Source of the DNA: Ruegeria arenilitoris
GTDB taxonomy: Bacteria > Pseudomonadota > Alphaproteobacteria > Rhodobacterales > Rhodobacteraceae
Direction: 5' to 3'
NCBI RefSeq assembly: GCF_013035315.1
Contig: NZ_WQHP01000003.1
Coordinates: forward strand, 248,001 to 312,000
Length of the DNA stretch: 64,000 bases
The notes below the pieces were generated by a model that saw only the letters and a list, made by a program, of their open reading frames with translations, was not told the origin of the DNA and searched no databases. This document shows positions 62,724-64,000 of the stretch, piece by piece. The stretch's first letter is position 1. Each line of letters opens with the position of its first letter. The translations under genes and the position numbers were made by a program.

Positions 62724-62964
62724 TCAAGAATCGCTGGCGTCAGATCAGAGAGCGTTCGGTTAACTCGGCGCTCTCGATTCCCGCAGGTTTTGGAGTTGGG
62801 GGATTTAACCGCACCAAAAGCTTGGCAGGTTTATCCTATAATTTTCAAGTACTTAAACTAATACCAACGCCAGACCTCGAAAATTTTCCGGATAATTTGA
62901 AGAGATTCACAAGCTGTTAACCCCGTCAGCCGTAAACCAGTTCTGCAATCAGGCGGAGCATCGG
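62724..62964. other. tldD-dprA intergenic region
   Basis: 241 bases without a supported gene. The middle is AT-rich; TATAAT at 62837-62842 is an exact -10 but has no good -35 at 16-18 bases. No terminator with a T run is seen after tldD. Confidence 0.4.
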
Positions 62965-64000
62965 ATGACCGAAGAGCAGCTTTCTTCCTATCACCCCACA
63001 CTCCCACCCACCACGGAAGAGGATCGGTTTTCCTGGCTTCGTCTGTTGCGCTCTCGCAAAGTTGGTCCGGCGACGTTTCGGCGACTGCTGCGGGAACATG
63101 GCTCGGCGCAGAATGCGCTGACCGCGCTGCCTGAAATGGCACGCGCTGCCGGAATTGATGGGTATGAAATCTGCCCCCCCGGCGTGATTGAGGCGGAACT
63201 CAGGGCGGCAAAAGCTGCGAACGCAAAACTTTTGTGCCTTGGGTCCGCTGATTTTCCGGATGCTTTGAACGATTTGCCCGACGCCCCACCGATGCTGTGG
63301 GCTGTTGGCGATGTCTCTCTGCTGAAACGCCAAGCGATAGCGTTGGTTGGCGCACGCAACTGTTCGTCGCTTGGCGCGCGAATGGCACGAGGGCTGGCGA
63401 CGGACCTCGGCAAGCAAGGCTACGTCATCGTTTCCGGATTGGCGCGCGGAATCGACACCGCCGCCCATCTCGCGACCATCGAAACGGGAACCGTTGCTGT
63501 CATGGCAGGTGGTGTGGATGTGGTTTACCCCGCCGAGAACGCAGCCCTTGCAGAGAAGATCTCGCAGACCGGATTGCGCGTTTCAGAGCAGCCCATGGGT
63601 GTCACGCCGCAAGCGCGTCACTTTCCGCGCCGCAACCGGATCATATCCGGCCTTGCACAAGCGGTCGTCGTGGTCGAAGCTGCCGCCAAGTCCGGCAGCC
63701 TGATCACTGCGCGGGACGCGCTGGATCAGGGCCGTGAGGTCCTGGCTGTCCCTGGCCACCCTTTCGACGCCCGCGCCGCCGGGTGCAACCTGTTGATCCG
63801 GGATGGAGCGACCCTGATACGGTCAGCCGAGGACGTGGTAGAAGCCCTGCCGAAACAGGACGTGCAGCCGATCAACGAACCGAGCTTACCAGAGCTGCAC
63901 GCAACGCCATCGGTCACAGGCACCGCGTTGCACAAAGAAATTCTGGCACGCCTTGGGCCGTCCCCGATTGCCGAGGATCAGTTGATCCGCGACATTGCAG
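62965..64000 (+). CDS. dprA: DNA-processing protein DprA, partial at the right edge
   Basis: 345 codons visible; the 3' end is beyond the window. A SAM-like N-terminus (SWLRLLRSRKVGPATFRRLL) precedes the Rossmann-fold core: LVGARNCSSLGARMARGLA, SGLARGIDTAAH, VMAGGVDVVYPAEN, FPRRNRIISGLA and KSGSLITARDAL. A winged-helix end (LHKEILARLGPSPIAEDQL) begins at the edge. DprA loads RecA on incoming single-stranded DNA in transformation. ATG at 62965 follows GGCGGAG. Confidence 0.95.
   Translation, partial: MTEEQLSSYHPTLPPTTEEDRFSWLRLLRSRKVGPATFRRLLREHGSAQNALTALPEMARAAGIDGYEICPPGVIEAELRAAKAANAKLLCLGSADFPDALNDLPDAPPMLWAVGDVSLLKRQAIALVGARNCSSLGARMARGLATDLGKQGYVIVSGLARGIDTAAHLATIETGTVAVMAGGVDVVYPAENAALAEKISQTGLRVSEQPMGVTPQARHFPRRNRIISGLAQAVVVVEAAAKSGSLITARDALDQGREVLAVPGHPFDARAAGCNLLIRDGATLIRSAEDVVEALPKQDVQPINEPSLPELHATPSVTGTALHKEILARLGPSPIAEDQLIRDIA

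Noticed and set aside
62837-62842. TATAAT as a dprA promoter
   Set aside because: No acceptable -35 hexamer at 16-18 bases; kept only as a note for the intergenic region.

Overview
The window looks like a chromosomal stretch of a marine Rhodobacterales bacterium (Roseobacter group, Ruegeria- or Phaeobacter-like). This is inferred from the gene families, not from a database search. The pointers are GcrA, a Hint-domain secreted protein, a form II CoxL-like protein, the coxB-ctaB-(small ORF)-ctaG-coxC order, an alphaproteobacterial zwf-edd-eda operon, and the generally GC-rich third codon positions. There are no rRNA or tRNA genes, CRISPR arrays, transposase genes or prophage genes. Coding density is high and most genes are housekeeping or metabolic.

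Layout. 1-6.8 kb: left-edge gene start, DUF2946-like protein, rpmB with a strong terminator, Hint-domain protein, meaB, DUF3108 protein and hrpB. 6.9-13.2 kb: NUDIX, PiT phosphate transporter, panE-like reductase, pirin, PhyH dioxygenase, and a Tat-exported protein paired with a ferric-reductase-like membrane protein. 13.2-19.7 kb: argD-argF, EamA exporter, ABC-2 permease, gcrA, NUDIX and DUF2235 hydrolase. 19.7-31.5 kb: orphan CoxL-like protein, valS, BenE transporter, DUF1992, crotonase, SMP-30-like protein and two aminotransferases. 31.5-39.6 kb: zwf-edd-eda (Entner-Doudoroff), ptsP, lysC and a small exported protein. 39.6-49.7 kb: SDR, DUF1178, NUDIX, EcsC, GNAT, flavin reductase, CatB-like acetyltransferase, SulP, mtnP, alpha/beta hydrolase, DUF418, LysE and a ribbon-helix-helix-like protein. 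49.7-54.1 kb: 44-aa ORF, apt, fasciclin, GlcD-like oxidase, MBL protein and RimJ-like GNAT. 54.1-61.1 kb: M16 peptidase, thrC and surf1, then the aa3-type cytochrome oxidase and assembly cluster without subunit I. 61.3-64 kb: tldD and the 5' part of dprA.

Regulation visible in the sequence includes a perfect FNR-type box (61269-61282) between coxB and tldD. A -35/-10 promoter with a LacI-family-type operator at the start site precedes zwf-edd-eda (35469-35520). A GC hairpin and two GANTC sites lie in the gcrA leader. Clear intrinsic terminators follow rpmB, valS, the CatB gene (bidirectional with sulP) and coxC.

I found no convincing wholly new multi-gene system. The best leads are a two-copy intergenic repeat with two tandem hairpins whose stems covary (30191-30258 and 53467-53527), an enlarged compositionally distinct segment inside ValRS, the Tat protein/ferric-reductase-like pair, and the RHH/44-aa ORF locus around 49.6 kb.
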